From: Bordetella parapertussis
GTDB taxonomy: Bacteria; Pseudomonadota; Gammaproteobacteria; Burkholderiales; Burkholderiaceae_C
DNA: 64,000 nt
Reading direction: 5' to 3'
Assembly (NCBI GenBank): GCA_945870575.1
Contig: CAMBSK010000012.1
Span: 5,012-69,011 of the forward strand
Each line of letters begins with the position of its first letter. The stretch's first letter is position 1. The position numbers and the translations under genes were made by a program. Below are positions 18,798-28,636 of this stretch, piece by piece. Below the pieces are notes generated by a model. It had not been told where the DNA came from, did no database searches, and was given only the letters and a program-made list of their open reading frames with translations.

Positions 18798-20102
18798 TCA
18801 GTGCCCCGGGTCCTGGCGGGCGATGTCCATCAGGCGCTCGACCTCGTCGCGGTGTTGTACGCAGTTACGCGTGTGCCAGCGTTGTATCAGCCACATATTG
18901 CCAGCTACGAACAGACCAAAGCACACAATGGCTGTGAACGCGCTCATGCCCATGCCTGTGGCCAGCGCATACAAACCGCCCAGTGCCAATATGCATGCCT
19001 GCTCGTTGAAATTTTGCACGGCGATAGAGCGGCCTGCGCCCATCAGGTTGTGGCCGCGGTGTTGCAGCAAAGCGTTCATGGGCACCACCAGAAAACCGCC
19101 GAGGCCGCCGAGCAAGATGAAAAACGGCGCAGCGACCCAGACGTTATCAATGAAATTCATGACCAGAATCAGCAAGCCCATGGCAATGCCCAGCGCCATG
19201 ACCCGCGTTGCATCGGTGAGCTTCATGCGCACAGAGGCAATCACAGCACCGGCTGCTGTGCCTATGGCGACCACGCCTACCAATGAAGATGCCTGTGTGG
19301 TCGAGTAACCCAGCGCCACGGCACTCCAGGCCAGCACGATGTAACGCAGGTTGCCGCTGGCACCCCAGAATAAGGTGGTGGTAGCCAGTGAAATCTGGCC
19401 CAGTTTGTCGGTCCACAACAGTTTGTTGCAGCGCCAGAAATCCGGCACCAGCACCAGCAGGTTGTAAGCCAGACTGTGTTCAGTTTGGCTGCGCAGCGGC
19501 ACGGGTGCCACGCCGGTCAGCGGTATGCGGGTGTTAAACCAGGCAGCCAGCCCGTACAACAAGACGATGACGCAAATGGCGGTTTCGGGGGGAGTGTCTA
19601 TCCCGGTGTCTATATAGGGCAGATCAAAACTCAACAGCACGCCGGAGATGTGTGGCCCGACCAGTTGACCGCCGATCAACACGCCCAAAATGATGGAGCC
19701 TATGGTCAAGCCCTCGATCCAGCCGTTGGCCTTGACCAGCAAAGACGGCGGCAGCAATTCGGTAAGGATGCCGTATTTAGCGGGCGAGTAGGCGGCAGCG
19801 CCTAAGCCCACGATGGCGTAAGACAGCAGCGGGTGCGAGCCGAACAACATCATTAAGCAGCCCAGCACCTTGATGCCGTTGCTCATGAACATGACCTGAC
19901 CCTTGGGCCGCGAGTCGGCAAAAGCGCCGACAAAAGGCGCCAGCACCACGTAAAACAGGGCGAACATGGGCACGAGTGCGGCACGCTGCCATTCAACGCC
20001 GCCTGAGGCTTTGATCATTTCAACCGCGACGACAAACAAAGCGTTGTCCGCCAGCGAGCTAAAAAACTGCGCCGCCATGATGGTGTAAAAACCGCGCTTC
20101 AT
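18798..20102 (-). CDS. lplT: Lysophospholipid transporter LplT (MFS)
   Basis: 434 residues with twelve membrane segments. The N-terminus MKRGFYTIMAAQFFSSLADNALF and the PAKYGILTELLPPSLLVKANGWIEGLTI segment are typical of LplT. It flips lyso-phosphatidylethanolamine into the inner leaflet for re-acylation. No acyltransferase (Aas) is fused or adjacent, unlike in Escherichia coli. It is the first gene of the operon lplT, DMT transporter, gpx, two kinases, and is divergent from alr, an arrangement seen in many Burkholderiales. Confidence 0.88.
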   Translation of the reverse strand: MKRGFYTIMAAQFFSSLADNALFVVAVEMIKASGGVEWQRAALVPMFALFYVVLAPFVGAFADSRPKGQVMFMSNGIKVLGCLMMLFGSHPLLSYAIVGLGAAAYSPAKYGILTELLPPSLLVKANGWIEGLTIGSIILGVLIGGQLVGPHISGVLLSFDLPYIDTGIDTPPETAICVIVLLYGLAAWFNTRIPLTGVAPVPLRSQTEHSLAYNLLVLVPDFWRCNKLLWTDKLGQISLATTTLFWGASGNLRYIVLAWSAVALGYSTTQASSLVGVVAIGTAAGAVIASVRMKLTDATRVMALGIAMGLLILVMNFIDNVWVAAPFFILLGGLGGFLVVPMNALLQHRGHNLMGAGRSIAVQNFNEQACILALGGLYALATGMGMSAFTAIVCFGLFVAGNMWLIQRWHTRNCVQHRDEVERLMDIARQDPGH

Positions 20103-20233
20103 ATTAATAAAGGCCTGGCAGACAAGCGGGATGAGTGAGTCAAAAAGAAGTCAAATTTCAAGATGCGGGCCTTGTAGCTTGTGAGTTATATCACGCCATT
20201 TGGCGGCGTCACTGCCCTGCGACAATCCAGGTC

Positions 20234-21331
20234 ATGCCACGTCCCATCCATGCTTTCATTCACCCAGATGCGCTGCGCCATAACCTGGCGCGTTTGCGTC
20301 AGTCGGCGGCGGATGCGCGCGTCTGGGCGGTGGTCAAAGCGAATGCCTACGGCCACGGGCTGGCGCATGTGTTCCAAGGCCTGCGCGGTGCCGACGGTTT
20401 TGCTTTGCTGGATTTGAATGAAGCGCAAACCCTGCGCGACCTGGGCTGGCGCGGCCCGGTCTTGCTGCTGGAAGGCGTGTTCGAACAACGCGACTTAGAG
20501 TTGTGTTCGCGCCTGGACCTGTGGCACGTGGTTCACCACGAAGCGCAAATTGACATGTTGAGCAAACACAAAACCCAAGTGCCGCAGCGTGTGTTTTTGA
20601 AAATGAATTCGGGCATGAACCGCTTGGGATTTACGCCGCAGGCGTTTCGCTCGGCCTGGGCGCGTTTGAACGCCTTGCCGCAAGTCGATGAAATTTCGCT
20701 GATGACGCATTTCGCCCGGGCGGATGACGCACACGGCGTGGACGCGCAGTTGCAAGTGTTTGAACAACACAGCAGCGATTTGCCGGGCGAGCGCAGCTTG
20801 GCCAACAGCGCTGCCGTTCTAAGACACGGCGCGCGCGAAACAGTGTCTGCCGATTGGGTGCGTACCGGAATCGCCCTCTACGGCAGCTCGCCCGACCATG
20901 GTTTGCACGACGCGGCGCATTGGGGCTTGCAAGCGGCTATGAGTTTGCGCAGCCAGTTGGTCGGCTTGCAGCAACTCAAGGCGGGTGACAGTGTGGGCTA
21001 CGGCGGCACGTTCACCGCGACGCATGACATGGCCGTGGGCATCGTCGCCTGCGGTTATGCCGATGGCTATCCGCGCCACGCACCGACTGGCACGCCGGTG
21101 CTGGTGAGCGGTGTGCGAACCCGCACGCTGGGGCGGACCAGCATGGATTTGTTGTGTGTCGATTTGTCTGAGCTGCCTTCGGTGGTGATAGGCGATGAAG
21201 TGACTTTGTGGGGCAGCGCTTCCACGGGGCAGGTGTTGTGTATCGATGAAGTGGCGGCAGCGGCGGGGACGGTGGGTTATGAGTTGATGTGCGCCTTGGC
21301 GGCGAGGGTGCCGGTTTCTGTTGACGCGTGA
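20234..21331 (+). CDS. alr: Alanine racemase
   Basis: 365 residues. Start chosen at ATG 20234 (AGG just upstream), because the protein family begins here with PRPIHAFIHPDALRHNL; the open frame back to 20135 is not conserved. The PLP-binding lysine lies in AVVKANAYGHG, the catalytic Tyr in SVGYGGTF, and the C-terminal barrel contains RTLGRTSMDLLCVD. It interconverts L- and D-alanine for peptidoglycan. It is divergent from lplT. Confidence 0.95.
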   Translation: MPRPIHAFIHPDALRHNLARLRQSAADARVWAVVKANAYGHGLAHVFQGLRGADGFALLDLNEAQTLRDLGWRGPVLLLEGVFEQRDLELCSRLDLWHVVHHEAQIDMLSKHKTQVPQRVFLKMNSGMNRLGFTPQAFRSAWARLNALPQVDEISLMTHFARADDAHGVDAQLQVFEQHSSDLPGERSLANSAAVLRHGARETVSADWVRTGIALYGSSPDHGLHDAAHWGLQAAMSLRSQLVGLQQLKAGDSVGYGGTFTATHDMAVGIVACGYADGYPRHAPTGTPVLVSGVRTRTLGRTSMDLLCVDLSELPSVVIGDEVTLWGSASTGQVLCIDEVAAAAGTVGYELMCALAARVPVSVDA

Positions 21332-21586
21332 AGTATGAAGACACGCTTTGGCCGACCATCCGGTGCGGTTTTTGCTGCGCGCACTCGCAAAAACGCCCCC
21401 TCTGTTGGCCTCAGTGCTGTTTAGTTTTGCGAATGATTGTGTTTACTGTGACTGCCTGGTTGATCGAGCCGCAGAAATGCAATCGGAGAAAAACTGCGAG
21501 CGGACGATGACATGGCGACCGTCCCGCCGTGGCGTGAGCACCTCACAGATAAACGAAAATAATCGGAGTCTGACCCCAATTACCAA
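21332..21586. other. Intergenic stretch without recognisable gene; contains a known-looking intergenic motif
   Basis: 255 bases between alr and the convergent nitronate monooxygenase gene. No coding frame here resembles a protein I know. Near 21561-21580 the sequence AATCGGAGTCTGACCCCAAT resembles a short motif I associate with scattered intergenic repeats in betaproteobacteria. I see only one copy in this window, so repeat status is not shown. Confidence 0.25.
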
Positions 21587-22579
21587 TTACCGCATCAACA
21601 CCTCAGCCTGCTTTGTGATTCGCTCGATCAGTTCAATAGCAGAAGGCGCATCCCGCAGCAAACCTACTGCTTCGCCAACGGTCACATGGGCACGCTTAAA
21701 GTCTTGCGCCGCCACCCCGGCGTCATAGTCGGCGCGGGCTGCATCTGGCGCTGCACGCAATTCATTCACATGCGTTTCCCATTCACGGTGTAATCCGTTA
21801 CGCAGCGCGCGAAAGTCAAATTCGGGCGGCCAGTTTTTGCGCCGCAACACATCAAACACCGAAGAGCGCGCCGTCTCATCCCCGTTCGCTTGTAATGCTG
21901 CCGCCACCGCCCCGCTGGATGCCAAACTCTCGGCACTCGCCCACAAACGCGTACCCATCAACACGCCGTCAGCACCCAGCATCAGCGCCGCCGCCAGTCC
22001 ACGCCCGTCTGCGATACCGCCGGCTGCCAGCAGCAGGGTGGATGGCGATTGCGCCGCCAACCCATCCGCCATTTCGGGCACCAGGCTGAAGGTGGCGCGC
22101 CCTTGCAAACCATGCATGCCGTGGCCACCGGCTTCAGCGCCTTGCGCCACGATGACTGCCGCGCCTGCTTCTAAACACGGAGGCAATTGTTCGAGCCGTT
22201 GGATCTGGCAAATCAAGGGCACACCGCGTTTGGCAATGCGTGCCGCAAAAGGCCGCGGGTCACCAAAAGACAACATCAGCGCCGCCGGTGCGTGTGGCTG
22301 GTCCAGCAGCCAGTCCAATGCACTTGCGTCTTCAGCCAGCTTCCATGTAATAAAGCCGCAGCCTATGCGATTGAGCGCGGGCGCATCATCTTGAAGTAAC
22401 TGCAATGCCAGCGCATGCTGGGTTTGCAGCCAAGGCAGTTCGCCGTAACCGCCGCCCAACAACCCCAGTGCGCCTGCTTGTGCGCACGCGGCCGCAAGTG
22501 CGCCGCCCGATGCATGCGCCATGGGGGCCAGCGCAATAGGTGTGGTCAGCTGAAAGTGATGTGAGAAACGCGAGGTCAT
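21587..22579 (-). CDS. Nitronate monooxygenase / 2-nitropropane dioxygenase-like flavoprotein
   Basis: 330 residues forming an FMN-binding TIM barrel. Signs are PIALAPMAHASGGALAAACAQAGALGLLGGG at the start, then AVIVAQGAEAGGHGMH with the catalytic-region His, then LLAAGGIADGRGLAAALMLGADGVLMGTRL, the phosphate-binding part. The family oxidises alkyl nitronates such as propionate-3-nitronate, or acts as a flavin-dependent reductase. The neighbours do not point to a substrate. It is transcribed convergently with alr. Confidence 0.9.
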   Translation of the reverse strand: MTSRFSHHFQLTTPIALAPMAHASGGALAAACAQAGALGLLGGGYGELPWLQTQHALALQLLQDDAPALNRIGCGFITWKLAEDASALDWLLDQPHAPAALMLSFGDPRPFAARIAKRGVPLICQIQRLEQLPPCLEAGAAVIVAQGAEAGGHGMHGLQGRATFSLVPEMADGLAAQSPSTLLLAAGGIADGRGLAAALMLGADGVLMGTRLWASAESLASSGAVAAALQANGDETARSSVFDVLRRKNWPPEFDFRALRNGLHREWETHVNELRAAPDAARADYDAGVAAQDFKRAHVTVGEAVGLLRDAPSAIELIERITKQAEVLMR

Positions 22580-22691
22580 GAACGGTGCACCGCTTAAAAC
22601 TGGTCAGCCACCTTGCGGTGGCTGTGGCTTAGCCATGGAAAACAAAGGTGAAGCGCAGCAGAGGAGGGTTGCCGCGCATGAGGCCTTTGGC

Positions 22692-24071
22692 TCAATCGAT
22701 CAGCGCCTGTGCCACCAGCGTCTTCAGCATGCGACGGTAATACGCACGGGTCGGGCCGGGCGACTGCGACATGAATACGCCGCAGAGTTGCTCTTTGGGG
22801 TCTGCCCAGAAATACGTGCCCGCATAGCCCGCCCACATGAACTCGCCCGCGCTGCCGTGCACCGGCGCAATGCCGTCGCCCTGGCGCACCAAAAAACCCA
22901 GGCCGAAGGTGTAACCGGGGGACCCGAAAAGCAACTGGCCCGGGCTGACCGGTGTGGCAATGGCAGTACCCAAATGATCCGACGTCATCAACTGCACGGT
23001 CGAGCGCGACAGAATGCGCGCGCCGTCGAGTTGGCCGCCGTTCAACATGGCCTGGCAAAAGCGCAAATAGTCCGGCGCGGTGCTGACGCCGCCCGCGCCG
23101 CCCGAGTCATTGCCCGGGGTTTGGCTGACATCGATCAACTTGTTCGGTACGCCGGTAGCCGGGTCGGCGGCAAACGGCTCAGCCACACGGCCTGCGTTGG
23201 CGGTTGGCACGGTAAAGCCGGTCTCTTGCATTTTCAAAGGCTTGAACAAACGCTCTTGCATGAAATCGTTGAGCCGCTGACCGGTGACGGCTTCGATGAC
23301 TCGGCCTTGTATGTCCACCGACAAACTGTATTCCCAGGTAGTTCCGGGTTGCTGCGCCAGCGGGGCTTTGCCCAGGCGCTCGGCCATCTCGGTGCCGCTG
23401 AGGTTGCGGGCGTCAAAGTCGCGCGCGCTGATGTAGACCCCGGCGTCGGTGTAAGCCTGTTTGACCAGGGTGTTTTTGGTCAGCTCGCCATAGGTGAGGC
23501 CCGATGTGTGGCGCAGCAAGTCCTGGATGGTTGGCTCTTTGTTGGCAGGCACCAGTTTGAAGCTGACACCGTTGTAGAGCGGGTCTAAAGCCGCGACGCT
23601 GACCATGGGGTTTTTGAACGCAGGCAGGTGTTTGGACACCGGGTCGGCGAGTTGCACTTTGCCGTCTTCGACCAGCATCATCAGTGCCACCGATACCAGC
23701 GGCTTGGTCATGGAGTAAATGCGAAACACCGAATCGGGTTGCATGGGTGCGTTGGCTGCGTTGTTCAAACTACCAAAGGCCTTGCTGTAGACCAGCTTGC
23801 CTTTGCGCGCCACCATCACCACCGCGCCGGGCATTTTGCGCGCGTCAATATCCGCTTGGAAATTGCGCGTGATTTTCTCCAGGCGCTGCGTAGACATACC
23901 GACCGACTCGGGGCTTGCAACGGGCAGGCCTTGCGACCAGGTCAGACCGGCGTGCAACAGCGCGGCAGCGGCCAGCAGTGACAAACGGCCGCTCGAATGG
24001 CCTGGGCACAAACCGCTGCAGGCAGACAAAGACACAACCGCAGCGCGGCCAGAGGATGAAAAATCAGACAC
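22692..24071 (-). CDS. Serine hydrolase, class C beta-lactamase / family VIII esterase type
   Basis: 459 residues from GTG 24071, which has an excellent AGGAG at the right distance and lies 2 bases after the permease stop. A hydrophobic segment around residues 30-45 (LSLLAAAALLHAGLTWSQG) suggests export. The nucleophile motif is SMTKP (S-x-x-K). The second motif is YSLS rather than Y-x-N, and the third is HGSAGEF-like, as in family VIII esterases and EstB rather than true cephalosporinases. Coupling to an AmpG-type permease hints at peptidoglycan fragments, but this is inference. Confidence 0.82.
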   Translation of the reverse strand: MSDFSSSGRAAVVSLSACSGLCPGHSSGRLSLLAAAALLHAGLTWSQGLPVASPESVGMSTQRLEKITRNFQADIDARKMPGAVVMVARKGKLVYSKAFGSLNNAANAPMQPDSVFRIYSMTKPLVSVALMMLVEDGKVQLADPVSKHLPAFKNPMVSVAALDPLYNGVSFKLVPANKEPTIQDLLRHTSGLTYGELTKNTLVKQAYTDAGVYISARDFDARNLSGTEMAERLGKAPLAQQPGTTWEYSLSVDIQGRVIEAVTGQRLNDFMQERLFKPLKMQETGFTVPTANAGRVAEPFAADPATGVPNKLIDVSQTPGNDSGGAGGVSTAPDYLRFCQAMLNGGQLDGARILSRSTVQLMTSDHLGTAIATPVSPGQLLFGSPGYTFGLGFLVRQGDGIAPVHGSAGEFMWAGYAGTYFWADPKEQLCGVFMSQSPGPTRAYYRRMLKTLVAQALID

Positions 24072-24073
24072 GG

Positions 24074-25408
24074 TCAATCTCCTGAAGAATGAAAACGACT
24101 GGCCAACCAGACCAGCAACAGCACCGGCACACCGAGCATGGCGGTGCCGGTGAAAAACCACGCATAACCCGCAGCGTCCACCGCCACGCCAGAAAACCCA
24201 GCCAAAAACTTCGGCAACAACAACATCAGCGAACTGAACAAAGCGTACTGCGTGGCTGAATACTGCACATTGGTGAGCGACGACAAATACGCAATAAAAG
24301 CCGCCGAAGCAATGCCGCTGACCAGGTTGTCCGCCGACACCACAGCGATCAAAGCGTACACGTCATAGCCGTGCAGCGCCAGCCAGGCAAACAGCAGGTT
24401 GGTGGCCGCGCTCAGCACCGCGCCAATCATCAACACTTTCATCACGCCCCAGCGCAACACCATGGCCCCGCCGATGAAAGCGCCGACCAAAGTCATGACC
24501 ACGCCGTAGAGTTTGGTCACCGTGGCCACCTCCTCTTTGCTGTAACCCATGTCCACATAAAACGGATTGGCCATGATGCCCATAACGATGTCGCTGATGC
24601 GGTAAGTGGCGATGAGCGCCAGCAACAACACCGCATGCCAGCGGTAACGTCTGATGAACTCGCCAAAGGGTGCGATGACGGCCACTTGCAGCCATTGCCG
24701 CAGTCCATGTGCAGGCGGTAAGTCCACATGCGCTGGTTCTTTCGAAAACAACACGGTGACCATGCCGACAGCCATAGACACCGCCATGGCGACATAAGCC
24801 ACGGCCCACGCGTTGTCTTGGTAAGTGCCGGTCGGTAAACCGCCGGTCTCGGCTTTGGCGGCGATCCAAAACACCCCGGCCCCCGCCCAGATCATGGCCA
24901 GGCGGTAACCGGTCTGGTAGCTGGCCGCCAGCACCGCTTGCAAACGCGCTTGCGCAGACTCGATGCGAAATGCGTCCAGCGCAATGTCTTGCGTGGCCGA
25001 ACCGAAGGCGGTCAAAAGCGCAAAACCGACCAGTGGCGTCAAAGAGGCCTGTGGGTTGCTGGCGGCCATGCCCAGCAATCCCGCGATGACGCAGCATTGG
25101 GCCAACAGTAACCAACTGCGGCGACGACCTAGCAAAGGCGTTAAGAGCGGCACAGGCAGGCGGTCCACCAACGGCGCCCAGGCCCATTTAAAACCGTAGG
25201 CCAGCCCGACCCAGCTGAGAAACCCTATGGTGGCGCGGTCAATGCCGGCTTCACGCAAACGAAAACTCAGTGTGCCCAGCACCAGCAACAATGGCAGACC
25301 AGCGGCAAAACCCAGCGCCAGCATGCGCAAGCTGTTGGGGCTGAGGTAAATCATCATGGAATCCGCCCAGCGCAAAGGCGTGGACTTGTCAGTTGAGGTA
25401 TCGTTCAT
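24074..25408 (-). CDS. AmpG-like muropeptide MFS permease
   Basis: 444 residues with about twelve membrane helices. The N-terminal part (YLSPNSLRMLALGFAAGLPLLLVLGTLSFRLREAGID then FKWAWAPLVDRLPVP) matches AmpG, which imports anhydro-muropeptides for cell-wall recycling. ATQDIALDAFRIE is another family hallmark. It is translationally close-coupled to the serine hydrolase (2-base gap) and divergent from the M48 peptidase 38 bases away. Other MFS sub-families share parts of this pattern, so the exact ligand is inferred. Confidence 0.88.
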   Translation of the reverse strand: MNDTSTDKSTPLRWADSMMIYLSPNSLRMLALGFAAGLPLLLVLGTLSFRLREAGIDRATIGFLSWVGLAYGFKWAWAPLVDRLPVPLLTPLLGRRRSWLLLAQCCVIAGLLGMAASNPQASLTPLVGFALLTAFGSATQDIALDAFRIESAQARLQAVLAASYQTGYRLAMIWAGAGVFWIAAKAETGGLPTGTYQDNAWAVAYVAMAVSMAVGMVTVLFSKEPAHVDLPPAHGLRQWLQVAVIAPFGEFIRRYRWHAVLLLALIATYRISDIVMGIMANPFYVDMGYSKEEVATVTKLYGVVMTLVGAFIGGAMVLRWGVMKVLMIGAVLSAATNLLFAWLALHGYDVYALIAVVSADNLVSGIASAAFIAYLSSLTNVQYSATQYALFSSLMLLLPKFLAGFSGVAVDAAGYAWFFTGTAMLGVPVLLLVWLASRFHSSGD

Positions 25409-25446
25409 GGTTGTGTATTGTGCGACCCTCAGGAAACCTACCTGCC

Positions 25447-26283
25447 ATGCTGTCTAAACGTCAATTTATTCACCGGTGCGCCGGTTGCGCTGCCGGCTTG
25501 TTCACCACTTCGCTGCTGGCGCGCGATGGCGTGGAAGTCGGTAAAACCTCGGCCTTCGCCAACCTGGTGCCGGCTGCCCAGTTAGAGGGATCAGCCGGCC
25601 AGCAATATGCGCAAATGTTGAAGCAGGCGCGTGAGAAAAACGAACTCGGCCCGGACAACCATCCCGAGGTCATCCGCTTGCGGGCGATTGCGCAAAAACT
25701 GATTCCATTCAGCTACGAATGGAACCCGCGTGCCCGTGACTGGAAATGGGAAATCAATTTGATCGGCTTGGCGCAAATCAATGCGTTTTGCATGCCCGGC
25801 GGCAAGATTGTTTTCTACCACGGCATTCTGGACAAACTGCAACTCAACGACAACGAAGTAGCCATGGTCATGGGCCACGAAATCGCCCACGCGCTGCGCG
25901 AACATGCGCGCGAACGCATGGGTAAGAGTGAGGCCACCAACGTGATTGCCAGCATAGGCAGCGCCCTGGCTTCGGCCTTTTTCAAGGTCGACCCCAGCCT
26001 CACTGATCAGGTGGCCAGACAAGGTGCCAATCTGCTGGGCCTTAAATTCAGCCGCGAAGACGAGACCGAGGCCGACCTGGTCGGCATGGAGTTGGCCGCA
26101 CGCGCCGGCTATGACCCGCGCTCCGGCGTCAGTCTGTGGCAAAAGATGAGTGCTGCCAACAAGGGCGCCCCGCCCCAGTGGCTCAGCACCCACCCTTCGG
26201 GCAGCAGTCGTATCAAAGAAATAGAGGCCAACCTTAACAAAGTCATGCCCTTTTACGAAAAGTCCGCTCAGGCCAAGCCTTAG
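25447..26283 (+). CDS. M48-family metallopeptidase, exported
   Basis: 278 residues from ATG 25447. The N-terminus SKRQFIHRCAGCAAGLF has a positive start and short hydrophobic core, so export to the periplasm, perhaps as a lipoprotein, is likely. The zinc site is MGHEIAHAL (HExxH), with the third ligand Glu in SREDETEADLVGMELAARAGYDP. The final part STHPSGSSRIKEIEANL is typical of the LoiP/BepA-like M48 group involved in envelope quality control. It lacks TPR repeats, so it is nearer LoiP than BepA. Confidence 0.9.
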   Translation: MLSKRQFIHRCAGCAAGLFTTSLLARDGVEVGKTSAFANLVPAAQLEGSAGQQYAQMLKQAREKNELGPDNHPEVIRLRAIAQKLIPFSYEWNPRARDWKWEINLIGLAQINAFCMPGGKIVFYHGILDKLQLNDNEVAMVMGHEIAHALREHARERMGKSEATNVIASIGSALASAFFKVDPSLTDQVARQGANLLGLKFSREDETEADLVGMELAARAGYDPRSGVSLWQKMSAANKGAPPQWLSTHPSGSSRIKEIEANLNKVMPFYEKSAQAKP

Positions 26284-26328
26284 CCCTGGTAGATACCCTA
26301 GGGCGAACAATCCGCATTGACAAAAAAG

Positions 26329-26346
26329 CATGTGTCACTAAAGTGA
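26329..26346. promoter_or_regulatory. Inverted repeat upstream of the sigma-54 activator gene
   Basis: TCACT-AA-AGTGA forms a perfect 5-bp inverted repeat, overlapped by CATGTGTCAC. On the reverse strand this gives GTGACAC, the core that is repeated in front of the amidohydrolase at 28.4 kb. It may be a site where the activator controls its own gene. Confidence 0.4.
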
Positions 26347-26424
26347 TTCAATCGGGCGGTTCCGCCCGCCCTGACAGCCTGACCTCTTTGCCGTTGGCAT
26401 GATTCTTAAGGGAGCCACGGGTAC

Positions 26425-28398
26425 ATGCTTGCACTTCAAAAAGCGCATATTCATACTGTTCTTCAGGTGGCGCAACAGCACACTCTGAATGAGGCAGCGC
26501 TTCAGCATGATGACCTGATCCGCCAGTCCTGGCTGCGGTGTGTCCAGGACCACAAGCTAGACCCGACCCGCATGCAGGAAGCCGTCATCCTGCCGCACGA
26601 GCGCTACCGTGAACACCAGGACCAGATGGAGGGGCTGATGCATATTGCCCGCCACGGCTTGGAAAACCTATACAAACAAGTCTCGGGGCTGGGCTATGCG
26701 GTCTTGCTGACCGATGACAAGGGCGTGACCGTCGACTTCATCGGCGATCTGCAATTTGACGCCAGCTTGCGTAAAACCGGTCTGTACCTTGGCTCGGTCT
26801 GGAGCGAGCAGTTTGCCGGTACCAATGGTGTGGGCACTTGTTTGTCTACTGGAGAAAGCCTGACGGTGCACCAAGCCGACCATTTTGATGCCATGCATAT
26901 TCCACTCACCTGCACGGCCGCCCCGATTTACGGTGCCACCGGCAAGATCAAGGCGGTGCTGGACTTATCAGCCTTGCATTCACCCGAGGAAAAACAAAGC
27001 CAGCACTTCGCGTTGCAGCTGGTGCGCATGTATACCCATCAAATAGAGAACGCCTATTTTCTGAGCGAGTTCCGCAACGACTGGATATTGCGCCTGGCCA
27101 GCGGACCGCATTTTCTGGAAGTAGACCCGGAGTACCTGCTTGCGCTGAACCAGCGCGGCGAGGTCATAGGCCATAACCGGCGGGCCCAGCAGCTTTTTCA
27201 AACTCCCAGCCGACCGGTGTTACTGGGGCAGAAAGTGGACAGCTTGCTGCAACTTTCCTTGAATGAACTGGGCAATTTCACCAGCAAAAACCAGTTTGAA
27301 AGCCAGTCGGTCACCGTCATGCAGACGCATCAGGTGTTGTCGCTGCGCGTCTCCGCTCCGGCCCATGCCAAAGCCAACGAAGTGCCGGATAAAAACCTCA
27401 GCAAGTCGTCCCGCCCCCCCCTGCCACTCGCCGCCTTGTCCGGCGGCGACGCTGAGCTTGATAGACAGATTCAACATGCGGCCAGGTTGGCCGATTCGCC
27501 GGTTAGTTTGCTTCTCTATGGAGAAACCGGCAGCGGCAAAGAATTTTTTGCTAAGGCGATTCACCAATCTAGCGCCAGGCGTAACGGCCCGTTCATCGCC
27601 GTCAATTGCGCCGCCATCCCCGAGGGGTTGATTGAAAGCGAATTGTTCGGCTATGCCCCCGGCAGTTTTACCGGGGCCTTGGGCAAAGGAAAACGCGGCT
27701 TGATTCAACAGGCTGACCTGGGCACTTTGTTTTTAGACGAAATCGGCGACATGCCGCGCAGCTTGCAGGTGCGTTTATTGAGGGTGTTTTCTGAACAGGA
27801 AGTGTTACCGGTAGGCGCGACGCAGCCGGTCAAAGTCAGTGTGCGCCTGATTTCAGCCAGCCACCGGGACCTCATGGCCATGGTGCGCAGCGCCGAGTTC
27901 CGCGAAGATCTGTTTTACCGGCTGGCCGGTGCCCGGCTCAGTCTGCCACCCCTACGACAACGTCAGGATCTGGGCTGGGTGATAGAGCAATTGCTGGGTC
28001 TTTACGCATTGCGCCTAGAAGGTCAGGCCACACCCCGGCTGGCGCCAGCCACCAAGGCGTTGCTGCTGAAACACGATTGGCCGGGTAATTTGCGTGAATT
28101 GCGCAATGTCATCGAGTACGCCAGCTCCGTGGCGCGTGACACCCAGTTACAGCCCGAGGATTTACCGTCTTATTTGCTCGGCGATGCGCTGGCGCAAACC
28201 GTTGTTGCGCACTTACCTGTAGCGACAGTGGAAACCCCGGCTGGCAAAGACGAACGCGAAGTGCTGCTGGCCGCTTTGCGGCAGCGGGCGTGGAACATCA
28301 GCCTGACCGCGACCGATCTAGGCATGTCGCGCATGACTTTGTACCGCCAGATGAAGCGCTTGAGCATAGTCAACCCTAAAAACGCTGACCAGGCTTGA
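26425..28398 (+). CDS. AcoR-type sigma-54-dependent transcriptional activator
   Basis: 657 residues. An N-terminal GAF-type sensor region (~60-320) includes [13 protein letters not shown], a [15 protein letters not shown] motif and [16 protein letters not shown], as in AcoR, AdhR and MimR. The AAA+ domain follows: Walker [12 protein letters not shown], sigma-54 contact loop GSFTGA (usual GAFTGA with Ser), Walker [12 protein letters not shown] Fis-type helix-turn-helix ends the protein ([20 protein letters not shown]). Such proteins respond to small ketones, alcohols or similar growth substrates. A -24/-12 promoter and repeated upstream sites follow directly, so the amidohydrolase gene is the evident target. 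Confidence 0.93.
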   Translation: MLALQKAHIHTVLQVAQQHTLNEAALQHDDLIRQSWLRCVQDHKLDPTRMQEAVILPHERYREHQDQMEGLMHIARHGLENLYKQVSGLGYAVLLTDDKGVTVDFIGDLQFDASLRKTGLYLGSVWSEQFAGTNGVGTCLSTGESLTVHQADHFDAMHIPLTCTAAPIYGATGKIKAVLDLSALHSPEEKQSQHFALQLVRMYTHQIENAYFLSEFRNDWILRLASGPHFLEVDPEYLLALNQRGEVIGHNRRAQQLFQTPSRPVLLGQKVDSLLQLSLNELGNFTSKNQFESQSVTVMQTHQVLSLRVSAPAHAKANEVPDKNLSKSSRPPLPLAALSGGDAELDRQIQHAARLADSPVSLLLYGETGSGKEFFAKAIHQSSARRNGPFIAVNCAAIPEGLIESELFGYAPGSFTGALGKGKRGLIQQADLGTLFLDEIGDMPRSLQVRLLRVFSEQEVLPVGATQPVKVSVRLISASHRDLMAMVRSAEFREDLFYRLAGARLSLPPLRQRQDLGWVIEQLLGLYALRLEGQATPRLAPATKALLLKHDWPGNLRELRNVIEYASSVARDTQLQPEDLPSYLLGDALAQTVVAHLPVATVETPAGKDEREVLLAALRQRAWNISLTATDLGMSRMTLYRQMKRLSIVNPKNADQA

Positions 28399-28406
28399 CA
28401 CACCGG

Positions 28407-28448
28407 CATGTGACACGTGGTGTGACACTCGTCACTCGCGTGTGACAG
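28407..28448. promoter_or_regulatory. Upstream activator repeats (TGTGACA cluster)
   Basis: TGTGACAC occurs at 28409-28416 and 28421-28428, and TGTGACAG at 28441-28448, with GTCAC in opposite orientation at 28431-28435. The cluster lies about 100-140 bases before the -24 element, the usual place for enhancer sites of sigma-54 activators, and shares GTGACAC with the site before the activator gene. Confidence 0.6.
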
Positions 28449-28549
28449 TTGCACCGTACAAATGACCGGAATTTGTCAATAGCCAATTGTTTCTGACAGT
28501 CCTGTTGCATTTGTTGTGGATTCACGTTCGCGTAAACACCTGTCTGTTT

Positions 28550-28565
28550 GGGCATATCTATTGCT
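28550..28565 (+). promoter_or_regulatory. Sigma-54 (-24/-12) promoter
   Basis: GGGCAT-ATCTA-TTGCT fits the consensus TGGCAY-N5-TTGCW with one mismatch (first base), and the GG and GC are 10 bases apart as required. Transcription should start near 28576, about 60 bases before the amidohydrolase ATG. Confidence 0.8.
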
Positions 28566-28636
28566 GATGTTCATGAGCCCTGTGCGCTCAATGTATCGGG
28601 CCTTTTCAACTTATCAACCAAAACCAGGAGACTTTT

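Noticed and set aside
21561..21580. Trace of a transposon end near the nitronate monooxygenase gene
   Set aside because: One short copy only, no inverted partner, no target duplication and no transposase remnant could be shown.
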